DNA of 64,000 bases from Candidatus Schekmanbacteria bacterium RIFCSPLOWO2_02_FULL_38_14 (GTDB taxonomy: Bacteria; Schekmanbacteria; GWA2-38-11), in contig MGDH01000011.1 of the NCBI GenBank assembly GCA_001790855.1, positions 1 to 64,000 of the forward strand, read 5' to 3'. The notes below the pieces were generated by a model. The model searched no databases. It was not told the origin of the DNA and was given only the letters and a program-made list of their open reading frames with translations. The position numbers and the translations under genes were made by a program. Each line of letters begins with the position of its first letter. Positions within the stretch are counted from its first letter, which is position 1. Below are positions 27,195-37,867 of the stretch, one piece after another.

Positions 27195-29433
27195 TTTTCA
27201 CTTGCAGAGCATTTTTTAGAGATGATTTCCAGATATTTTTTATCATATCAATGGGTTGTTCAATATTTACTTTCTTGTTATTTCTTCCTTTTGCCTCTAT
27301 ATTAAAATTTTTTCCTCCAACCCTGCCAATGATTTTTGGTTTTATACCAAACTGTTTAGAAATTTCTGTAAATTTGTCAAGATTTCTTTGCTCAAGGCTT
27401 ACAACTATTCTCCCCTGAGTTTCTCCAAAAAGCAAACTGTCAAGCCTTATCTCATCCTCAAGTGAAACAGAAGCTCCAAGAGATTTTTCAGGATCTGTTA
27501 TGCAACTTTCAGCAAGCGCAATCGCTATGCCTCCGTCCGAGCAATCGTGGGCTGATTTTATAAACCCCTTTTCTATCCCTGACATGCATGCATTCTGGAT
27601 ATTTTTTTCAGCTTCCAAATCACATCTTGGAGGAAATCCTTTTACCATTTTATGAACTATTTTCAGATACTCTGTCCCGCCAAGTTCTTCCCTGTTATCA
27701 CCAAGAAGAAGTATTAAATCTCCCTCATCCTTAAACCACTGGGTACAATATGGTTTTGATTTATTAATGATGCCAACCATTCCAATAACCGGTGTCGGGT
27801 ATATTGCTTCTCCCATTGTTTCATTATACAGGCTCACATTCCCGCTTATAACCGGAACCTGAAAGGCTTCGCATGCAGAAACCATACCTTCTACGCATTT
27901 AGAAAACTGCCACATTATTTCAGGTTTTTCAGGATTTCCGAAATTCAGACAGTTTGTTACTGCAAGAGGCTTTGCCCCTGAACAGGAAATATTTCTTGCA
28001 GCCTCTGCAACTGCTATTTTTCCCCCTTCAAATGGGTCAAGAAAGCAGTATCTGCTGTTTCCATCAAGGGTCATGGCTAAAGCCTTACCGCTCTCTATAA
28101 TTCTTATTACAGACGAATCAGAACCAGGCAGAACTACTGAGTTTACCCTGACCATATGGTCATACTGCTCATAAACCCAGGCTTTGCTTGAAATATTTAA
28201 TGAAGAAAGGATTTTAAGAAAAACTTCATTGAAGTTTTCAGGTTCTGGTATTTTTTCAATTGCAAGGCTGTTCAGCTCGTCCTGATACTCAGGTCTTTTA
28301 ACAGGTCTGCTATACAGGGGTGCTTCATCAGCAAGGGCTTTTGCCGGGATTTCAGCAACTACTTTACCACTTTTCATAACTCTCATATTTCCATCCCCTG
28401 TTACCCTGCCAATCACAGCAGCCTCCAAATCCCACTTGTCAAATATCTCCTTAACCTCTTTTTCCCTTCCAGCCTTTGCTATAATCAGCATTCTCTCCTG
28501 TGATTCTGAAAGCATTATTTCATATGGTGACATACCCTCTTCCCTGAGAGGCACCAAATCGATATCTATCTCTATGCCGTTTCCAGCCCTTGCTGCTGTT
28601 TCACAGGATGAACAAGTCAACCCCGCACCTCCCATATCCTGGATTCCGACTATGTAGTCTTTTTTCATCAGCTCAAGGCAGGCTTCAAGAAGGAGCTTTT
28701 CTGTAAAAGGGTCTCCTACCTGAACTGTTGGTCTTTTTTCCTGTGCTTCCTCACTGAATTCCTCTGAAGCCATTGTTACGCCATGAATGCCGTCTTTCCC
28801 TGTTCTCGAGCCAACATAGATAACAGGGTTATTGATTCCTCTTGCAGTTCCTAAAAATATTTTATCCTTTTTCACAATGCCGAGAGAAAAGGCATTAACA
28901 AGAGGATTCCCGTCATAGCATTCTTCAAAATATATTTCTCCGCCAGTTGTTGGAATACCCATGCAGTTTCCATATCCGGCAATGCCTCCAACAACACCCT
29001 CAAGAAGGTACCTGTTCTTAGGCTTATCAAGTCTTCCAAACCTCAGGGAATTCATATTCACAATGGGTCTTGCGCCCATTGTGAATATATCCCTCAGGAT
29101 TCCTCCAACTCCCGTACCGGCTCCCTGATATGGTTCTATGAATGAGGGATGATTATGGCTTTCAATCTTGAACACTGCTGCAAGCCCGTCACCGATGTCG
29201 ACTGCTCCTGCATTTTCTCCGGGACCTTGCAACACACAAGGAGCTTTTGTTGGAAATTTTTTCAGATGCACTCTGGAGCTTTTGTAACTGCAGTGTTCGC
29301 TCCACATTACAGCAAATATTCCGAGTTCAGTGTAATTTGGATCTCTTCCGAGAATTTCACATATCCTTTTGTATTCGTCTTCAGTCAGGCCGTGCGCTTC
29401 TATAAGCTCTTTTGTTACTTTTGGCTCACGCAA
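27187..29433 (-). CDS. purL: Phosphoribosylformylglycinamidine synthase subunit II
   Basis: The 748-residue small-type PurL carries out the ATP-dependent amidation step, with PurQ supplying ammonia and PurS bridging. Family blocks include [12 protein letters not shown] near the N-terminus, the ATP/substrate-binding [28 protein letters not shown], and [11 protein letters not shown]. The start is TTG, eight nt after AAGGAG. purS and purQ both being in this window confirms a three-subunit complex rather than the large fused PurL. A family A repeat lies between purQ and purL. Confidence 0.97.
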   Translation of the reverse strand: MREPKVTKELIEAHGLTEDEYKRICEILGRDPNYTELGIFAVMWSEHCSYKSSRVHLKKFPTKAPCVLQGPGENAGAVDIGDGLAAVFKIESHNHPSFIEPYQGAGTGVGGILRDIFTMGARPIVNMNSLRFGRLDKPKNRYLLEGVVGGIAGYGNCMGIPTTGGEIYFEECYDGNPLVNAFSLGIVKKDKIFLGTARGINNPVIYVGSRTGKDGIHGVTMASEEFSEEAQEKRPTVQVGDPFTEKLLLEACLELMKKDYIVGIQDMGGAGLTCSSCETAARAGNGIEIDIDLVPLREEGMSPYEIMLSESQERMLIIAKAGREKEVKEIFDKWDLEAAVIGRVTGDGNMRVMKSGKVVAEIPAKALADEAPLYSRPVKRPEYQDELNSLAIEKIPEPENFNEVFLKILSSLNISSKAWVYEQYDHMVRVNSVVLPGSDSSVIRIIESGKALAMTLDGNSRYCFLDPFEGGKIAVAEAARNISCSGAKPLAVTNCLNFGNPEKPEIMWQFSKCVEGMVSACEAFQVPVISGNVSLYNETMGEAIYPTPVIGMVGIINKSKPYCTQWFKDEGDLILLLGDNREELGGTEYLKIVHKMVKGFPPRCDLEAEKNIQNACMSGIEKGFIKSAHDCSDGGIAIALAESCITDPEKSLGASVSLEDEIRLDSLLFGETQGRIVVSLEQRNLDKFTEISKQFGIKPKIIGRVGGKNFNIEAKGRNNKKVNIEQPIDMIKNIWKSSLKNALQVKNV

Positions 29434-29503
29434 AATATGTTCTCCTTGGGATTGTATCTTAATTACGCAGATGTTTTATTCAATCTTTGCAATCAGATTA
29501 ACC

Positions 29504-29643
29504 AGGCCGACCGAAAATTCCATTTTGTCATTGCGAGCGACCTAAGGGAGCGTGGCAATCTCATTAAAAAGCTGACAGCTAACAGCTAAAAGATGAGATT
29601 GCTTCGTCGCTTTGCTCCTCGCAATGACATTCTCGGTTAGCCT
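29504..29643. repeat. Family A palindromic repeat between purQ and purL
   Basis: Ends AGGCCGACCGAAAAT and ATTCTCGGTTAGCCT are inverted relatives of the ends at 13395-13585. Between them are CATTGCGAGCGACC, GCAATCTCATT, an inner hairpin, ATGAGATTGC and CTCGCAATGACA. A putative ORF in it is an artefact. Confidence 0.85.
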
Positions 29644-29655
29644 GTAACCCTTTGT

Positions 29656-30354
29656 TTATTTATTATCCTTAACTAACCTCACAATTGATTCCCATATTTT
29701 AATCCCGTCATCACTCCCAAGAACCTTTTCAGATGCTCTTTCAGGGTGCGGCATCATTCCGACTACATTCCGTTTTTTGTTGCAGATGCCTGCAATATTT
29801 TCAAGAGAACCATTTGGATTTGACTCCTCTGTAATCTCACCTTGAGGATTGCAGTATCTGAAGATAATCTGATTGTCACGTTTTAATATTTTGATTGTCT
29901 CCGGATCAGCAAAATAATTTCCATCAGCATGGGCAATTGGAATTTTAAGAACATCACCTTTTTTATAACTATTGGTAAACGGTGTATCAATATCTTCAAC
30001 CCTTACGTGCACATGCTTGCAAATGAATTTCAGTGTTTTGTTTTTTATCATTGCTCCCGGAAGAAGTCCTGCTTCAAGAAGAATCTGGAAACCGTTACAG
30101 ATTCCGATTACAAATCCGCCTCTTCCTGCAAATTCTTCTACGGGCTTCATAATTTTAGAAAAGCGTGCAATTGCTCCGGTTCGGAGATAATCTCCATAAG
30201 AAAATCCTCCGGGAACAATAATGCAGTCATAGTTGCTTAATTTTTCGTTCTTGTGCCATATGTATTCTGCATCTTCTTTGACAATATGCCTGATTACATG
30301 ATAGCAATCGTGGTCACAATTTGAACCTGGGAAAACAATAATTCCAAACTTCAT
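29656..30354 (-). CDS. purQ: Phosphoribosylformylglycinamidine synthase subunit I (glutaminase)
   Basis: A class I glutamine amidotransferase of 232 residues. [16 protein letters not shown] starts the fold, the nucleophile Cys is in [17 protein letters not shown], and the catalytic His/Glu are in MMPHPERA. It supplies ammonia to PurL. The ribosome site before the ATG is weak. A 207-nt gap to purC contains only AT-rich TTTGAACTTT-like inverted repeats. Confidence 0.97.
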   Translation of the reverse strand: MKFGIIVFPGSNCDHDCYHVIRHIVKEDAEYIWHKNEKLSNYDCIIVPGGFSYGDYLRTGAIARFSKIMKPVEEFAGRGGFVIGICNGFQILLEAGLLPGAMIKNKTLKFICKHVHVRVEDIDTPFTNSYKKGDVLKIPIAHADGNYFADPETIKILKRDNQIIFRYCNPQGEITEESNPNGSLENIAGICNKKRNVVGMMPHPERASEKVLGSDDGIKIWESIVRLVKDNK

Positions 30355-30561
30355 ATCATTAAAACTTTGAACTGAATAAAATTAAGAATTCTTCAATGCC
30401 AAATTACCTTCTGAAAATATAAAAAGTTCAAATATCAAAATCCAAACATCAGAATAAGTTTAAGAGTTCCGGATTTGAGGAATTCAAAATTTCAACTCTT
30501 TGACTTTTTTCTTTTGAGCTTTGAACTTTGGTTTTTGAACTTTATTAAATGACAATTACAT

Positions 30562-31458
30562 CTATCTCAGTGTTATATCAGCAAGTTTTTTAATTGCTTC
30601 AAGATACTTTTCACTAGTTTTTTTGACAACTTCTTCCGGCAATTCAGGCCCAGGAGGAGTTTTATCCCAGTCAAGAGTCAGAAGATAATCTCTCACAAAC
30701 TGCTTGTCAAAACTCTTTTGTGCCCTTCCCTGCCTGTAGTCATCCTTTGGCCAAAACCTTGAAGAATCGGGGGTAAGGACTTCATCTATAAGGAATAATT
30801 TGCCTCCGCGTATTCCAAATTCAAATTTAGTATCAGCTATGATTATTCCTTTTTTCTCTGCAATGTTCCTTGCCCTCATATATATTTTTATGCTTATCTC
30901 CCTTATCTTCTCAGCCAGCTCAGTCCCAAGAATTTCCACAACCCTGTTAAATGAAATATTTTCATCATGGCCTGTTTCGCTTTTAGTTGAAGGAGTGAAT
31001 ACGGGAGTTTCAAGTTTGCCTGATTCAAGTAAATTCTTTGGAAGAGGTATTCCGCATATTGAACCGCATTCTTTGTATTCAAAATACCCTGAGCCTGCGA
31101 GATAACCTCTGACAACGCACTCAACAGGAAGAGGCTCTGATTTTTCAACTATCATGCTTCTGCCCTCAAGAATATCCCTGTACACTCTGCATTCTTCCGG
31201 ATACTCGTCAACATTCATTGTAATAAAATGTGTCGGAACTATATCTTTTAGCTGGTCAAACCAGAATTTTGTTATATGAGTCAAGACCTTTCCCTTGCAT
31301 GGAATTCCGTTTGGCAGGATAACATCAAAAGCAGATATTCTGTCTGTTGCAACTATCAGCAACCTGTCGCCAAAATCATAAACATCCCTTACTTTCCCTC
31401 TTTTAAAAAGCTTTAAGTCTGCAAAATTTGTTTTTAGCACGCATTCTTCAGAAGACAT
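30562..31458 (-). CDS. purC: Phosphoribosylaminoimidazole-succinocarboxamide (SAICAR) synthase
   Basis: The 298-residue enzyme joins CAIR and aspartate with ATP. Motifs: [27 protein letters not shown] near the start, [15 protein letters not shown], and [21 protein letters not shown] toward the C-terminus. The length is that of the longer PurC class. AAAAGGAG lies well placed before the ATG. Confidence 0.97.
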   Translation of the reverse strand: MSSEECVLKTNFADLKLFKRGKVRDVYDFGDRLLIVATDRISAFDVILPNGIPCKGKVLTHITKFWFDQLKDIVPTHFITMNVDEYPEECRVYRDILEGRSMIVEKSEPLPVECVVRGYLAGSGYFEYKECGSICGIPLPKNLLESGKLETPVFTPSTKSETGHDENISFNRVVEILGTELAEKIREISIKIYMRARNIAEKKGIIIADTKFEFGIRGGKLFLIDEVLTPDSSRFWPKDDYRQGRAQKSFDKQFVRDYLLTLDWDKTPPGPELPEEVVKKTSEKYLEAIKKLADITLR

Positions 31459-31502
31459 TTATATAACTCCTTTTTACCCATCTTTATGCAATTCATTTAT
31501 CA

Positions 31503-31575
31503 GTCATTGCGAGGAGCGTTAGCGACGTGGCAATCTCATATTTGAATGAGATTGCTTCGCTTTGCTCGCAATGAC
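31503..31575. repeat. Family A palindromic repeat between purS and purC
   Basis: GTCATTGCGAG at the left is matched by CTCGCAATGAC at the right, with inner CAATCTCATATTTGAATGAGATTG. A compact copy of the repeat found at 13395, 29504 and elsewhere. Confidence 0.85.
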
Positions 31576-31603
31576 ATAATAAAAAAAGTTTTCTTCTTAA
31601 AGT

Positions 31604-31849
31604 TTATTCTACTATTTCCAACCTATAGTTTTCAATAACAGTATTAGCAAGCAATTTTTCACACATCTCTTTTATTTTTTCTATAGCAGTCTCTTTTGAA
31701 ATCTCATCAATATTTATTTCAAAGTATTTACCAACCCGTATATCTTTCAACCCCTGAAACCCAAGAGAGACAAGCGCACTTTTGACTGCCTTTCCCTGCG
31801 GGTCAAGGACACTCGGTTTCAATGTTACATAAACTCTGGCTTGTGACAA
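31604..31849 (-). CDS. purS: Phosphoribosylformylglycinamidine synthase subunit PurS
   Basis: An 81-residue protein that bridges PurL and PurQ. ARVYVTLKPSVLDPQGKAVKSALVSLGF and VRVGKYFEI-like text (DIRVGKYFEINID) are family hallmarks. The start is TTG after GGAGGAATATGAA. It lies 18 nt after purB. Confidence 0.96.
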   Translation of the reverse strand: MSQARVYVTLKPSVLDPQGKAVKSALVSLGFQGLKDIRVGKYFEINIDEISKETAIEKIKEMCEKLLANTVIENYRLEIVE

Positions 31850-31867
31850 TTCATATTCCTCCGGAAA

Positions 31868-33163
31868 TTACCTGCCAAATACACGCTCAAAAATAATATC
31901 AACATTTTTTAAATGGTGCCCTAAGTTAAAACATTCTTCAACTTCTTTTTCTGATAAATATTTTCTTATCTCTCCATCACACATAAGCAGATTTTTAAAA
32001 TCTAAACCCTCTTTCCATACCCTCATTGCATTTCTTTGAACCATTACATAGGCATCTTCTCTTGATACTCCGTTTTTTGCAAGTGAAAGCAAAACCCCTT
32101 CGGAAAATATTAACCCTTTTGTTTTCTCAAGGTTCTCTTTCATTTTTTCTGGGTACACAAACAGGTTTTCAACAAGATTTTTAAATTTTACCAGCAAATA
32201 ATCAATAAGAACTGTGCTGTCCGGGAAAATAACTCTTTCAACAGAAGAATGGCTGATATCTCTCTCATGCCACAGCGGTATGTTTTCAAGCGCTGCAAGG
32301 GAATTTCCTCTTATCACCCTTGCCAGTCCTGATATCTGCTCACCTGTGATGGGATTCCTTTTATGTGGCATTGCAGATGACCCCTTCTGCCCTTCTGAAA
32401 AATATTCCTCAGCTTCAAGCACTTCAGTGCGTTGCAGATGCCTCAGTTCTGTTGAAAACTTATCAAGAGAACTTGCAATAATTGCAAGAGCAAGCATGAA
32501 TTCTGCATGACGGTCTCTCTGGATTACCTGAGTAGTTATAGGATCAGGTTTTAATCCCAATTTTTCACACACATATTCCTCGACCCGGGGTTTTATATGT
32601 GCAAACGTTCCGACAGCCCCGGAAATCATTCCGTAGCTTATATTCTCCTTTGCTCTTTCCATCCTATCAAGGTTTCTTTTCATCTCGCTGTACCAGAGCG
32701 CTATTTTCAGTCCAAAGGTTATTGGTTCAGCGTGGATGCCGTGAGACCTCCCTATCATAACAGTATCCCTATGTTCAAAGGCTTTTCTTTTAAGAAGGGG
32801 AAGGAGATCATTTATATCAGCAATTATCAGTTCAGAGGCTTCTTTGAGCTGGAGGGCAAGGGATGTATCAAGAATGTCTGAAGAAGTCATGCCTAAATGA
32901 ATGAATCTTGACTCCTCACCGACATTCTCTGCTACATTTGTAAGAAAAGCAATTACATCGTGTTTTGTTTTTTTCTCTATTTCGTCTATACGGGCTACAT
33001 TAAATTTTGCTTTTTCTCTGATTTTTTTTGTGGTTCCTTCTGGAATCTCTCCTGATGTTTCGAGCGCTTCACACACCAGAATTTCTATCTCCAGCCATTT
33101 CGAAAACTTGCTCTCTGGCTCCCAGATTCTGCTCATTTCTTTTCTCGAATAGCGAGGGATCAT
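31868..33163 (-). CDS. purB: Adenylosuccinate lyase
   Basis: It cleaves SAICAR and adenylosuccinate. MIPRYSRKEMSRIWEPESKF is the standard N-terminus, MTSSDILDTSLALQL and the signature GSSAMPHKRNPITGEQ (flexible catalytic Ser loop) follow. The start is taken at ATG 33163, where GGAG is 7 nt upstream and the usual MIPRYSR begins, rather than the ATG at 33178. About 431 residues, normal length. It is the first of six purine genes. Confidence 0.97.
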   Translation of the reverse strand: MIPRYSRKEMSRIWEPESKFSKWLEIEILVCEALETSGEIPEGTTKKIREKAKFNVARIDEIEKKTKHDVIAFLTNVAENVGEESRFIHLGMTSSDILDTSLALQLKEASELIIADINDLLPLLKRKAFEHRDTVMIGRSHGIHAEPITFGLKIALWYSEMKRNLDRMERAKENISYGMISGAVGTFAHIKPRVEEYVCEKLGLKPDPITTQVIQRDRHAEFMLALAIIASSLDKFSTELRHLQRTEVLEAEEYFSEGQKGSSAMPHKRNPITGEQISGLARVIRGNSLAALENIPLWHERDISHSSVERVIFPDSTVLIDYLLVKFKNLVENLFVYPEKMKENLEKTKGLIFSEGVLLSLAKNGVSREDAYVMVQRNAMRVWKEGLDFKNLLMCDGEIRKYLSEKEVEECFNLGHHLKNVDIIFERVFGR

Positions 33164-33238
33164 CTTAAGTCTCCACAAAAAGATATCTATGAAAATTTAA
33201 TTTTATTTTTTATGTTTTACTTTTGATTTTCAATTATT

Positions 33239-34498
33239 TTAATAAAACTGCCTGATATCAAGGTCCTCTTTTAACGGACCCGTGGCTGCAAAAACTATTG
33301 ATTCTTTTCTGAAGAGCTTTTTGCTCAGTTCCTGAACATCTTCTTTCTTCACAATATCTATTCCCTTCAGTGTTTCTTCTATTGTAAAAAACTTGTTGAA
33401 ATAGATTTCCTGTTTTGCAAGCTTGCTCATTCTGTTGCTTGTGTTTTCAAGCGCCAGAAGGAAATTAGCCTTTAAATGGGTTTTAGCTATCTTCATTTCC
33501 TTTGAAGAAATCCCTTTGTTTATTATTTCATCAAATTCATTCATAACTAATTTTAGTATCTCTTCAATATTTCCGGGGCTTGCTCCTCCGTAAATCCCGA
33601 GAATCCCGGCATCACTGAATGAAGAAAAAAAAGAACATATAGCATAGACAAGCCCCTTTTCCTCTCTTATTTTCTGGAAAAGCCTTGAGCTTATGCTTCC
33701 GCCAAGAATAAGGTTGAGGGCGTATTTTACAAATCTTTTTTCGCTGGTCTGCCTCAATCCGGGCATTCCTATGCAGAAGTGTACCTGCTCAAGTTTTCTT
33801 GCTTTAAGCGAGCTTCCGGATTTATAAACCGGCTTTTCTCTTTTTGGAAAATTATTCTGCTCTGAAGATTTGAATATGAAATTCTTTTTTATCAAATCCA
33901 TGAGGTTTTCGTGCTTGAAATCTCCAGCAATACAGATTATCATTCTCTGAGGCTGATAGGATATTTTAAAGTAATTTTTCAGAACATCAGTCGTGAGAGC
34001 CCCTATGGTCTCCAATGTCCCGAGGATAGGTCTTCCAAGGCCATGGTCTTCCCAGAAAGTTTTAAAAAACATGTCATGTACATTATCATCAGGCATATCC
34101 TCAGACATTTTGATTTCTTCCATAATTACCTGCTTTTCTTTGCAAAATTCCTCACCATCAAAAGTTGAGTTCAGCAGAATGTCCGAAAGAAGTTCCATGA
34201 CAACGTCAAGGTACTGGGTTAACGCCTTTACATAAAGGCAGGTATATTCACGGGTGGTAAATGCATCAAACTGTCCTCCTATGCTGTCTATTGTAAAGGC
34301 AATATTTTTTGCATCCCTGTTCTCTGTGCCCTTGAACAGAAGGTGTTCAATGAAATGTGAAACCCCGCTTATTTCCTTCTGTTCGTCTCTTGAGCCATTC
34401 ATCACCCAGATTCCAACAGAAACTGAGTGAACATTTGGAACAACTTCAGAAATGACCCTTAATCCATTTTGAAATTGTTCTTTTTTGTATTCAATCAA
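33239..34498 (-). CDS. M16-family zinc peptidase
   Basis: A 419-residue protease of the mitochondrial-processing-peptidase type. GVSHFIEHLLFKGT contains the inverted zinc motif HXXEH, and the downstream glutamate region (CKEKQVIMEEIKMSEDMPD) completes the site. The LGGSISSRLFQKIREEKGLVYAI block is the substrate-groove RRR-like region of the second half. Gene position directly after pnp, with TTG start overlapping the pnp stop, is a conserved arrangement in many bacteria. It probably degrades peptides in the cytoplasm or periplasm; no signal peptide is visible. Confidence 0.93.
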   Translation of the reverse strand: MIEYKKEQFQNGLRVISEVVPNVHSVSVGIWVMNGSRDEQKEISGVSHFIEHLLFKGTENRDAKNIAFTIDSIGGQFDAFTTREYTCLYVKALTQYLDVVMELLSDILLNSTFDGEEFCKEKQVIMEEIKMSEDMPDDNVHDMFFKTFWEDHGLGRPILGTLETIGALTTDVLKNYFKISYQPQRMIICIAGDFKHENLMDLIKKNFIFKSSEQNNFPKREKPVYKSGSSLKARKLEQVHFCIGMPGLRQTSEKRFVKYALNLILGGSISSRLFQKIREEKGLVYAICSFFSSFSDAGILGIYGGASPGNIEEILKLVMNEFDEIINKGISSKEMKIAKTHLKANFLLALENTSNRMSKLAKQEIYFNKFFTIEETLKGIDIVKKEDVQELSKKLFRKESIVFAATGPLKEDLDIRQFY

Positions 34499-36576
34499 CT
34501 CTTCTTTCCTTCTTTTAATGCTTCCTTCCTGCTCAGTTTCAGTCTTCCCTGTTCATCTATATCAATTAATTTGACAGCAATTTCTTCACCTTCCCTGACT
34601 TCATCAGAAACATTATTTACCCGGTAATCAGCAAGCTGTGAGATATGAACAAGCCCTTCTGTTTTTGGAAATATTTCAACGAAAGCCCCGAAATCCATAA
34701 TCTTTTTTACTTTTCCAAAGTATATCTTGCCTATTTCAGGTTCCTGGCTTATATCTTTTATTATCTCTAATGCTTTGTTTGCTGATTCTTCGCTGACTGA
34801 AGAAATGTTTACCCTTCCGCTATCGTCTATTTCAATTTTTGCACCTGTTTTTTCTATGATACTTCTTATCATCTTACCGCCGGGACCTATGATTTCACCA
34901 ATTTTATCAGGTCTTACATAATGGGTAAGTATTCTTGGTGCATAGACTGAAAGGTTTTCTCTGGGTTTTGATATTGCTTTTTCCATTTCATCAAGTATAT
35001 GTATTCTTCCAACCCTTGCCTGCTCCAAGGATTTTTCCATAATCTCTTTTGTTACACCAAATATTTTTATATCCATCTGAAATGCTGTTATGCCTTTTTT
35101 TGTTCCTGCAACCTTAAAATCCATATCGCCAAGATGATCTTCAATTCCCAGGATATCTGACAGTATTGAAACTTTCTCTCCTTCCTTTATAAGACCCATT
35201 GCGATTCCTGCAACAGGGTCCTTTATAGGAACACCTGCGTCCATCAGAGATAAAGTCGCACCGCATACTGTAGCCATAGAAGAAGACCCGTTTGATTCCA
35301 GAATATCTGACACTATCCTGATCGTATAAGGAAATTTATCTTTTGGAAGCACTGCAAGCAATGACCTTTCAGCAAGGTTTCCATGACCTATTTCCCTTCT
35401 TCCGGGATTTCTCATAGAGGCTGTTTCACCAACACTGAATGCAGGAAAATTATAGTGAAGCATAAATGTTTTTCTGCTTTCACCCTCAAGGGCATCAACT
35501 CTTTGCTCGTCCTGTGATGTGCCCAGGGTTGTAACAACCAGCGCCTGCGTTTCACCCCTTGTAAATACAGCTGAGCCGTGTGTTCGCGGAAGCACCCCAA
35601 CCTCGCAGGTTATTGGTCTTATATCTGTTACGCTTCTTCCGTCAGCTCTAATCCCTTCCTCGAGAATTACCCTTCTCATTTCTTCTCTTTCTGCTTCATG
35701 ATAATATTTTTTTATCAGAAGTCCTTTCTGCTTGTCCTCTCCTGCTATTGCAAGTAATTCTTCCAGAATCTTGCCAAGCGCTTCCTCTCTGTGCTGTTTT
35801 CTCCCAATCCTCACCGCCCTGTTGATTTTCTCAAGAGAAAGTTCTTTAACCTTAACTTTCAAATCCGGGTCATCCGGTATTACAATTGTCTCAGATTTTT
35901 GCGGGTTGGCTGCTGACGCAAACTCTTCCTGTAAAGCAATTATTTTTTTAATCTGCTCATGACCGAACAGAATAGCATCAAGCATATCTTTTTCACTTAT
36001 CTCATTAGCTCCGCCTTCAACCATCATTATTGCTTCTTTTGTCCCCGCCACTACTATGTTGACATCACTCTCTTCAATCTGTTTGTAGGATGGATTAATA
36101 ATAAATTCTCCGTTGATTCTTCCAACCCTTACAGCTCCAACAGGCGTGGTGAAAGGTATTTTTGAAATCAAAAGAGCAGAAGAAGCCCCTATTACTGCTA
36201 CAACATCAGGGTCGTTTTGCTGGTCTGCTGAAAGGACTGTGGCAATCACCTGTACTTCATAGTAGTACTCATCAGGGAAAAGAGGTCTTAAAGGCCTGTC
36301 AATCAGCCTTGAGGTAAGAATTTCTTTTTCCTGAGGTCTTCCCTCGCGCTTAAAAAACCCGCCCGGTATTTTACCTGCGGCATATGCCTTTTCTCGGTAG
36401 TCTACAGTAAAAGGGAGGAAATCTATATTCTCTCTCGGAGTGTCTGCGGCAACTGCTGTGACAAGCACCATTACATCGCCATATCTGACAAGCACTGCGC
36501 CATCAGCCTGTTTTGCCAATCTTCCGGTTTCAATACTTAGCATCAAGTCATTTAGATTTATCTCTTTTTTAATCAT
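34495..36576 (-). CDS. pnp: Polyribonucleotide nucleotidyltransferase (PNPase)
   Basis: A 693-residue exoribonuclease with two RNase PH-like cores (GRLAKQADGAVLVRYGDVMVLVTA and GVLPRTHGSAVFTRGETQALVVTT), a KH domain (KIGEIIGPGGKMIRSIIEKTGAKIEI) and an S1 domain (GKVKKIMDFGAFVEIFPKTEGLVHIS). It phosphorolyses RNA 3'-5' in the degradosome. It follows rpsO, the classical rpsO-pnp order, and precedes the M16 peptidase. Full length. Confidence 0.98.
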   Translation of the reverse strand: MIKKEINLNDLMLSIETGRLAKQADGAVLVRYGDVMVLVTAVAADTPRENIDFLPFTVDYREKAYAAGKIPGGFFKREGRPQEKEILTSRLIDRPLRPLFPDEYYYEVQVIATVLSADQQNDPDVVAVIGASSALLISKIPFTTPVGAVRVGRINGEFIINPSYKQIEESDVNIVVAGTKEAIMMVEGGANEISEKDMLDAILFGHEQIKKIIALQEEFASAANPQKSETIVIPDDPDLKVKVKELSLEKINRAVRIGRKQHREEALGKILEELLAIAGEDKQKGLLIKKYYHEAEREEMRRVILEEGIRADGRSVTDIRPITCEVGVLPRTHGSAVFTRGETQALVVTTLGTSQDEQRVDALEGESRKTFMLHYNFPAFSVGETASMRNPGRREIGHGNLAERSLLAVLPKDKFPYTIRIVSDILESNGSSSMATVCGATLSLMDAGVPIKDPVAGIAMGLIKEGEKVSILSDILGIEDHLGDMDFKVAGTKKGITAFQMDIKIFGVTKEIMEKSLEQARVGRIHILDEMEKAISKPRENLSVYAPRILTHYVRPDKIGEIIGPGGKMIRSIIEKTGAKIEIDDSGRVNISSVSEESANKALEIIKDISQEPEIGKIYFGKVKKIMDFGAFVEIFPKTEGLVHISQLADYRVNNVSDEVREGEEIAVKLIDIDEQGRLKLSRKEALKEGKKS

Positions 36577-36611
36577 TAATTAATAACCTTTGGTCTATAT
36601 GTTCAGTGGTC

Positions 36612-36881
36612 TTATTTTCTCAGATTTAATTTTTCAACAATGTTCTTGTATCTTTGAAAATCTTTATCTTTTAGATAATCAAGAAGTCTTCTTCTTTTAC
36701 CAACTAGTTGAAGGAGTCCCCTTCTTGAGTGGTGGTCTTTTTTATGAGTTTTAAAATGTTCAGTTAAATAGTTAATCCTTTCAGTAAAGAGCGCAATCTG
36801 AACCTCTGTAGACCCGGTATCGCCATCACGATGCTGATGCTTGTTTATTAGTTCAGACTTTTTATCCTTTGTTAATACCAA
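36612..36881 (-). CDS. rpsO: 30S ribosomal protein S15
   Basis: An 89-residue S15 with [20 protein letters not shown] and [23 protein letters not shown], which bind the 16S central domain. The start is TTG behind a perfect GGAGGTGA; ATG is absent nearby. It sits 13 nt after truB, leaving no room between them for an S15-binding leader. Confidence 0.98.
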   Translation of the reverse strand: MVLTKDKKSELINKHQHRDGDTGSTEVQIALFTERINYLTEHFKTHKKDHHSRRGLLQLVGKRRRLLDYLKDKDFQRYKNIVEKLNLRK

Positions 36882-36894
36882 AATCTCACCTCCT

Positions 36895-37629
36895 TTAGTT
36901 TTTTTGGTTATTCAGACAAAATGATTTTGCTTCGTTTAACATTTCTTCAGATGAATAGATTTTTTCCTCAATTTTTCCCTCTCTGGCAAGTTTTTTAACC
37001 TCTTCAATTGTGAGGGAATTTTCTATCATAAATTTTCCAATTTTAATCCTTTTAAGGGAATGAAGATAAGCACCGCATCCAAGGAATTCTCCAATATCTG
37101 ATGCCAGCGTCCTTATATATGTTCCCTTTGAGCATTTTACAAGGATTTTGAAATAAGGAACACTAAAATCAAGAAGATTTATCTCGTATATTTTAATTAA
37201 TCTTGGCTTTCTCGGGACCTCAATCCCCTGCCTTGCGAGGTCATATAATCTTTTGCCGTGGAATCGCAGTGCAGAAAACATCGGGGGTATTTGTTCCTGA
37301 ACCCCTGTAAAGCGGTTCAGTACTGCTAATATATTCTCTCTGTCAACTTTTATATCATCACACTGTCTTATTATTTTTCCTTCAGAGTCCTGAGTGTCTG
37401 TAGAAATTCCGAGCCTTATTCCTGCTTCGTATGTTTTTTCTTCTTCCTGAAGAAAGGGTACCATTTTTGTTCCTTTTCCGATACAGACCTGTAATACACC
37501 CTCAGCAGAAAGGTCAAGAGTACCTGCATGGCCGCATTTCTTAACACCAAGGATTTTTCTTATTTCTTTGACAACATAAAAAGAGGTAACCCCCTTTTCC
37601 TTGTAAATGTTTAAAGCGCCATTTATCAT
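36895..37629 (-). CDS. truB: tRNA pseudouridine(55) synthase
   Basis: Makes pseudouridine at position 55 of the T loop. [22 protein letters not shown] starts the fold; the catalytic Asp is in [40 protein letters not shown]-like text ([17 protein letters not shown]) follows. It is 244 residues, lacking an extended PUA-like tail. No clear ribosome site precedes the ATG; instead two hairpins lie in the leader (see 37637-37755). Confidence 0.96.
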   Translation of the reverse strand: MINGALNIYKEKGVTSFYVVKEIRKILGVKKCGHAGTLDLSAEGVLQVCIGKGTKMVPFLQEEEKTYEAGIRLGISTDTQDSEGKIIRQCDDIKVDRENILAVLNRFTGVQEQIPPMFSALRFHGKRLYDLARQGIEVPRKPRLIKIYEINLLDFSVPYFKILVKCSKGTYIRTLASDIGEFLGCGAYLHSLKRIKIGKFMIENSLTIEEVKKLAREGKIEEKIYSSEEMLNEAKSFCLNNQKN

Positions 37630-37636
37630 AAAACTA

Positions 37637-37664
37637 ATCTTGAAGTGATATTTTCTTTCAAGAT
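37637..37664 (-). other. Leader hairpin just upstream of truB
   Basis: On the minus strand ATCTTGAA and TTCAAGAT pair around a 12-nt loop, ending 7 nt before the truB start codon region. It may limit ribosome access or be incidental. Confidence 0.4.
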
Positions 37665-37674
37665 GTTGTTAATA

Positions 37675-37705
37675 AAAGAAAAAAGTGGACTTCATTAGTC
37701 CACTT
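37675..37705 (-). terminator. Intrinsic terminator between the secreted-protein gene and truB
   Basis: On the minus strand a perfect 9-bp stem, AAGTGGACT/AGTCCACTT, with loop AATGA is followed by TTTTTTCTTTT. It could end the transcript from 39067, but it lies 163 nt past that stop and downstream of a candidate promoter (37727-37755), so it may be an attenuator for truB-rpsO-pnp. Confidence 0.8.
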
Positions 37706-37726
37706 GCCCGACTAATTTTTTACACT

Positions 37727-37755
37727 TTTCTATATCAGACCATCCTGATTGTCAA
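37727..37755 (-). promoter_or_regulatory. Candidate promoter for truB-rpsO-pnp
   Basis: Minus strand TTGACA (37755-37750) followed by TAGAAA after 17 nt (37732-37727), or TATAGA after 15 nt. The intrinsic terminator at 37675-37705 lies between this promoter and truB. Confidence 0.45.
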
Positions 37756-37867
37756 GGGAAATCATTTTTTGCTAAAAGACTAAACAGGATTGATTTTGAC
37801 AAGGTATAACGGAGTGCTTTAACTTTACTTTAAACAATAGCAGCTAACTATCGGAAAAACATACTAA

